64,000 bases of DNA from an uncultured Bacteroidales bacterium (GTDB lineage Bacteria > Bacteroidota > Bacteroidia > Bacteroidales > Muribaculaceae). Positions within the stretch are counted from its first letter, which is position 1. Each line of letters starts with the position of its first letter. A program made the position numbers and the translations under genes. Under the pieces are notes generated by a model. The model saw only the letters and a program-made list of their open reading frames with translations. It did no database searches and was not told the origin of the DNA. The stretch lies in the NCBI GenBank assembly GCA_902760865.1, contig CACWID010000005.1, forward strand, positions 62,001 to 126,000, in the 5' to 3' direction. Below, piece by piece: positions 60,578-64,000 of the stretch.

Positions 60578-60690
60578 GTCAGCAGCTCCCCCTCTTAGAT
60601 AAGAGGGGGCCGGGGGGCGTTGATACGGCGGAAATGTTCGTCGGTAGCGTGTCATACTCCTCCGGCGCTTCGCGCTACCCCCTCTAAGGT
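60578..60690. repeat. Dispersed repeat, copy B (truncated)
   Basis: Repeats the first 110 bases of copy A (GTCAGCAGCTCCCCCTC through CTCCTCCGGCGCTTCGCGC) and then ends in CCCCCTCTAAGGTA. It adjoins copy A, giving a head-to-tail pair. The rest of 60691-60779 holds only the tail end of the spacer, with GAGAGCCGATTTTCC after an inverted GGAAATCGGCCCTC, a hairpin that may end the DPP transcript. Confidence 0.78.
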
Positions 60691-60779
60691 ATCTGCGACG
60701 TTCTTCATCGGAGTCAAGGAAATCGGCCCTCAACCAATCTGTTGAGAGCCGATTTTCCTTGTCTATGGGATGAATCCCA

Positions 60780-62960
60780 TTACTTCAGGTAGTCGTCGAA
60801 GTAGCGGGTGATGCGCTCGTGCAGGTGCACGCTCTGGTGGCCCATCATGTTGTGGCCCTGGCCGGGATAGACGTAGAAATCTGGCTGCGTTCCGGCGGCG
60901 ATGCAGGCTTTCAAGAAACTGTAGGCATGCTGGGGAACCACGGTGGGGTCATTGAGGCCGATGATGATCTGCAGGCGGCCCTTGAGGTCAGCAGCCTTGT
61001 TGATCAGGCTGGTCTTCTGGTAGCCCTCGGGGTTGGTCTGCGGGGTGTCCATATAGCGCTCGCCATACATCACCTCATACCACTTCCAGTCGATGACGGG
61101 ACCGCCGGCGACACCCACCTTGAACACGTCAGGGTAGTTGGTCATCAGACTGATGGTCATGAAGCCGCCGAAGCTCCATCCGTGCACGCCCAGGCGCGCG
61201 GTATCGACATAGTTGAGGGTGCGCAGGAAGTCCACGCCACACATCTGGTCCTGCATCTCGACCTGCCCCAGCTCGCGGAACGTAGCCTGCTCGAAGTCGC
61301 GTCCGCGGTTCTCGCTGCCACGGTTGTCGAGGATGAACAGCAGGTAACCACGCTGGGCCATATAGGTCTCCCAACTGCGGCTGGCCCAGTGCCAACGTGC
61401 ATCCACGTTGTGGGCATGAGGTCCGCCATAGACATAGACCACGGTGGGGTACTTCTTCTGGGGGTCAAAATCGACGGGCATCACCATGCGGTAATACAGG
61501 TCGGTCGTGCCGTCGGCGGCCTTGATGCTGCCGCTGCGGTACTCGGGCACAGTATAGCCCTGCCAGGGGTCGGGAGCGGTGAAATAGCGGTACTGGCGAT
61601 TGTTGCGGGTGTCCACGATGGCGATGTTGCGGGGCACGTCGGGTTCCTGATAACTGTCAATCAGGTAACGCCCGCTGGCGCTCAGGCGGCCGTTGTGCCA
61701 GCCCTTGCCGCCTTCGTCGATGCGGGCCATCTGGCCTGTGGTGACATCCACGCGGTAGAGGTTCTGCTGGATGGGATTGTCGGCATTGGCACTGATGATG
61801 ACAGCATGCTGTTTCTCGTCAAAGCCGAGCATGTCCATCACTACCCACTCGCCGCGGGTCAGCTGTCGCAACTCATTGCCACGGGTGTCATAGAGGTACA
61901 GATGGTTGTAGCCGTCCTTTTCGCTCCACAGGATGAACTGCTCCTTGTCCCACGGCAGGAAGGTGATGGGATGTTGGGGCTCGACATACTTGGGATGGGT
62001 CTCGCGGTAGAGCGAGGCGATGCGGTTGCCGGTCACAGCGTCATATGACACCAGGCTCACGTCGTTCTGGTCACGGTTCTCTTCCATCATATAGACGACG
62101 TTGCCGTCAGGACTCCACGAGATGTTGGAGAAGTAGCGGTCGGTCGGGTCTCCAGCCTTGAGATAGACCGTGTCGCCGGTGGCAACATCGAGCACTCCGA
62201 CCCATACTAGATGGGACGTCTGGCCCGCCATCGGGTACTTCTCGGGGGCAGGCTCGGCTATCACGCGAGTGGTGTCATCCAGTTCGGGCACGTCAATCAG
62301 CGGATAGTCGGTCACCATGCTCTGGTCCATGCGGTAGAAGGCCAGACGGGTGCCCTGAGGATTCCAGAACAGGCCGCCTTCGATGCCGAACTCGTTGCGG
62401 TGCACGCTCTGTCCATAGACCAGGTCGCGCGAGCCGTCGCTGGTCACCTGGCGCGTGTTGCCGTTGCCGTCGGTGACATAGAGGTTATCGTCCTTGACAA
62501 ACGCCATGGCATGGCTGCCCTTGTTCCATTCCTCGGCCACCATACCGGCGTCGCGCCGCTGCCGCCACTCCACCTTGCGGGTCTTGAAGTTGACGAGCAG
62601 GCGCTCATGGTTGTTGTAGAGCAATGCTACGGGCTTGTCGGGATAGGGGAAGGACATATAGTTGAGGCTGTTGACCTGCGTCTCTTCTTCGGTCAGGCCA
62701 GCCGCCTTGTTGAGGCGGTCGCGGGTGAAGAGCACCTTCTCCTTGCCCTTGGCGGCATCCACGGTCCAGCAAGTGTCCTTGCCGAGGCGCACCAGCTGGT
62801 CGCCCCACCAGGCGAGGGACTTGTTGGCAGGAACCATGTTGCGGTAATTTGTGCCGCCGAAGTTCAGGTCCTCGAGCGTGAATTGTTTCTGTCCGATTGC
62901 CGGCAGGGCCAGCAGGGTCAGCAGCAGTAGCGTCAAGACGTTTCGTTGATTTGTTTTCAT
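60780..62960 (-). CDS. Dipeptidyl peptidase IV family serine peptidase (S9B)
   Basis: 726 residues. The signal peptide ends LLALPAIGQ. Residues about 30-480 form the beta-propeller (for example WNPQGTRLAFYRMDQS and SWSPDGNVVYMMEENRDQND, shortened). The alpha/beta-hydrolase domain has the nucleophile in VHGWSFGGFMT near 596, the Asp in IIGLNDPTVVPQ and the His in YPGQGHNMMG. Bacteroidales DPP-IV enzymes cut X-Pro or similar dipeptides in the periplasm, supplying peptides for an amino-acid-fermenting cell, which fits the lysine operon nearby. Confidence 0.93.
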   Translation of the reverse strand: MKTNQRNVLTLLLLTLLALPAIGQKQFTLEDLNFGGTNYRNMVPANKSLAWWGDQLVRLGKDTCWTVDAAKGKEKVLFTRDRLNKAAGLTEEETQVNSLNYMSFPYPDKPVALLYNNHERLLVNFKTRKVEWRQRRDAGMVAEEWNKGSHAMAFVKDDNLYVTDGNGNTRQVTSDGSRDLVYGQSVHRNEFGIEGGLFWNPQGTRLAFYRMDQSMVTDYPLIDVPELDDTTRVIAEPAPEKYPMAGQTSHLVWVGVLDVATGDTVYLKAGDPTDRYFSNISWSPDGNVVYMMEENRDQNDVSLVSYDAVTGNRIASLYRETHPKYVEPQHPITFLPWDKEQFILWSEKDGYNHLYLYDTRGNELRQLTRGEWVVMDMLGFDEKQHAVIISANADNPIQQNLYRVDVTTGQMARIDEGGKGWHNGRLSASGRYLIDSYQEPDVPRNIAIVDTRNNRQYRYFTAPDPWQGYTVPEYRSGSIKAADGTTDLYYRMVMPVDFDPQKKYPTVVYVYGGPHAHNVDARWHWASRSWETYMAQRGYLLFILDNRGSENRGRDFEQATFRELGQVEMQDQMCGVDFLRTLNYVDTARLGVHGWSFGGFMTISLMTNYPDVFKVGVAGGPVIDWKWYEVMYGERYMDTPQTNPEGYQKTSLINKAADLKGRLQIIIGLNDPTVVPQHAYSFLKACIAAGTQPDFYVYPGQGHNMMGHQSVHLHERITRYFDDYLK

Positions 62961-62998
62961 TTGTCGATGGTTTGATGTTATTGGTTGATAATATGTCG

Positions 62999-63006
62999 CA
63001 AATTTA
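62999..63006 (-). promoter_or_regulatory. -7 element of the DPP gene
   Basis: Minus strand TAAATTTG, 38 bases before the ATG. The nearest TTTG is 22 bases upstream. The opposite strand has TAACTTTG at 63040-63047 for the divergent lipoprotein gene. Confidence 0.45.
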
Positions 63007-63052
63007 CGGCTTTATTCTGAAAACCGAGCAAAAGTTTTGTAACTTTGCAACC

Positions 63053-63694
63053 ATGACCAAGCAGAATATACTAGCGATGGGGCTATTGATGTGCCTGTGG
63101 CTCACAGCCCTGACAGGATGTGACCGGCAGCAGCGAGATGCCGGCCTGAGGGATTACACCGTCACCTGCACGCTCGACGGCAAGCTGCGCTACGACAGCG
63201 CCACGCTGCTCGTGCTCGAGGAGGATTACGACAAGCTGAGGATGTGTGCCACGGCCCGTGCCCAGAACGGCACGTTCACCTTCAAGGGGCAGACCGACGG
63301 CGCCCGGGTTGCGCTCATCCGTTGGGACAAGGACACGGTGAGCCCGTTCCACTTCGTGCTCGAGCCCGGCGACATCCGCCTGAACATCAACCCGGGTTCG
63401 TGGAGCGCCAGCGGCAGCGCCCAGAACGCTGAATACCTGCAGTTCATCAATCAACGCAACGACATCATGAACCGCAGGGTCGCCACCTGGCAGGAATACC
63501 TCAAGGCTGCCGCCAACGCCTCGCTCACGCGCGAAGAGGAGCAGCGCATGGTGCGCCAGGACAGCTTGCTCAACGACACGCTGCAGCGCATCACCGTCGA
63601 GCGCATCAACCGCGGCGACGCCGTGGGACGCATCATCCGCGAGCGCTATGCCGGTCAGCTCGACCAGGAACACAAGAGGCAGCTGAACAAGTAA
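63053..63694 (+). CDS. Lipoprotein with DUF4369-like domain
   Basis: 213 residues from the ATG at 63053 (MTKQNILAMGLLMC), with a lipobox LTALTGC at Cys23. The frame is open further upstream but lies over the opposite DPP gene. The 100 residues after the signal (YTVTCTLDGKLRYDSATLLVL, shortened, then GTFTFKGQTDGARVALIRW) match DUF4369, usually the N-terminal part of a thioredoxin-like protein. Here the thioredoxin part is missing and the tail is helical. Its TAACTTTG element ends only 5 bases before the ATG, so the mRNA may be nearly leaderless. Confidence 0.75.
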   Translation: MTKQNILAMGLLMCLWLTALTGCDRQQRDAGLRDYTVTCTLDGKLRYDSATLLVLEEDYDKLRMCATARAQNGTFTFKGQTDGARVALIRWDKDTVSPFHFVLEPGDIRLNINPGSWSASGSAQNAEYLQFINQRNDIMNRRVATWQEYLKAAANASLTREEEQRMVRQDSLLNDTLQRITVERINRGDAVGRIIRERYAGQLDQEHKRQLNK

Positions 63695-64000
63695 CCTGAC
63701 GTAAGTCCGATAAAGTCAGCGCGTTAGCAACTCCCCCTCTAAGATTAGAGGGGGCCGGGGGGCGTTGATGCTGCGAATGGCTTTGTCGCAGTTTTTCATA
63801 CTCCTCCGGCGCTTCGCGCCACCTCCCCTATCTTAGGGGAGGAATTGGGGCTACCTGTTGGATTTCAATGGGTTGTGCTACCGATGACCTGTAGAGACGC
63901 AAAATCTTGCGTCTCCAACCGTCAGGCGTTACAATCATTCGACCGGAGGCTGTGTCATAATTGCGATTCGGTATTTAACCGTGCTATCGCACGGGAAATT
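63695..64000. repeat. Dispersed repeat, copy C, at the window end
   Basis: From about 63715 to 63958 the sequence matches copy A at 60294-60545: CCCCCTCTAAGATTAGAGGGGG hairpin, shared CCGGGGGGCGTTGATGCT, CATACTCCTCCGGCGCTTCG, CCTCCCCTATCTTAGGGG and GTAGAGACGCAAAATCTTGC. No gene is seen in the remaining bases. Confidence 0.85.

Overview
The window looks like chromosomal DNA of a gut Bacteroidales bacterium, probably Muribaculaceae or a close relative. The evidence is TAnnTTTG promoter elements, few Shine-Dalgarno sites, a TonB receptor, GH3 and GH109 enzymes, a DUF4369 lipoprotein and a Por-type C-terminal tail on a secreted protein. I saw no rRNA, tRNA or CRISPR array. Most of the window is GC-rich. 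Two stretches (about 1.0-20.0 kb and 39.2-40.9 kb) are visibly more AT-rich and look acquired.

Layout. 1-660 (minus): start of a cobalamin-riboswitch-controlled TonB receptor. 1020-20035 (plus): a tightly packed 14-gene cluster that I do not recognise as a named system. It encodes two vWA-type envelope proteins, two large proteins with C-terminal Hsp70/actin-type ATPase domains, a tubulin-like GTPase, membrane and coiled-coil scaffolds, a pair of proteins sharing a C-terminal domain, a trypsin-like protease, a WG-like repeat protein, a 55-residue membrane peptide and a NucA-type endonuclease. This is the best candidate for an undescribed system: a nucleotide-driven envelope machine with a protease and a nuclease. 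20.4-23.1 kb: GH109 plus a NahK-like kinase for N-acetylhexosamine salvage. 23.2-24.6 kb: an AAA/DUF4143 ATPase behind three phased operator-like repeats. 24.9-26.3 kb: a membrane protein and an ECF sigma factor with its partner.

26.3-28.6 kb (minus): an ADP-ribosylglycohydrolase, a possible caspase-like protein and a macro-like protein, suggesting ADP-ribose chemistry. 29.0-31.3 kb: a GH3 beta-glucosidase. 31.6-41.3 kb (plus): an M48 protease and zinc-ribbon proteins, then a TIR protein, a TrkA/RyR membrane protein, a sigma factor with an anti-sigma/C39/RyR fusion, a DUF4062-like protein and a stand-alone RyR protein. This looks like a nucleotide-signalling or defence island. 41.3-43.7 kb (minus): a VanX-type dipeptidase, an orphan FtsZ C-terminal-domain-like protein and an archaemetzincin.

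43.9-58.9 kb (minus): an apparently complete lysine-to-butyrate/acetate fermentation operon in the order atoD, kal, kce, kdd, kamA, kamB, kamC, kamD, kamE, atoA, crt, hbd, bcd, etfB, etfA. It includes the aminomutase reactivase pair and starts from a promoter near 58.98 kb. Only a thiolase and a lysine transporter are missing from the window. KamDE needs adenosylcobalamin, which fits the B12 uptake gene at the left end. 59.3-64.0 kb: a secreted protein with a C-terminal sorting tail, a DPP-IV peptidase, a DUF4369 lipoprotein and copies of a dispersed repeat.

Intergenic spaces, above all inside the kam operon, carry unusual short tandem arrays with exact 7-bp or 9-bp periods. Some are paired as inverted arrays that could form long hairpins.
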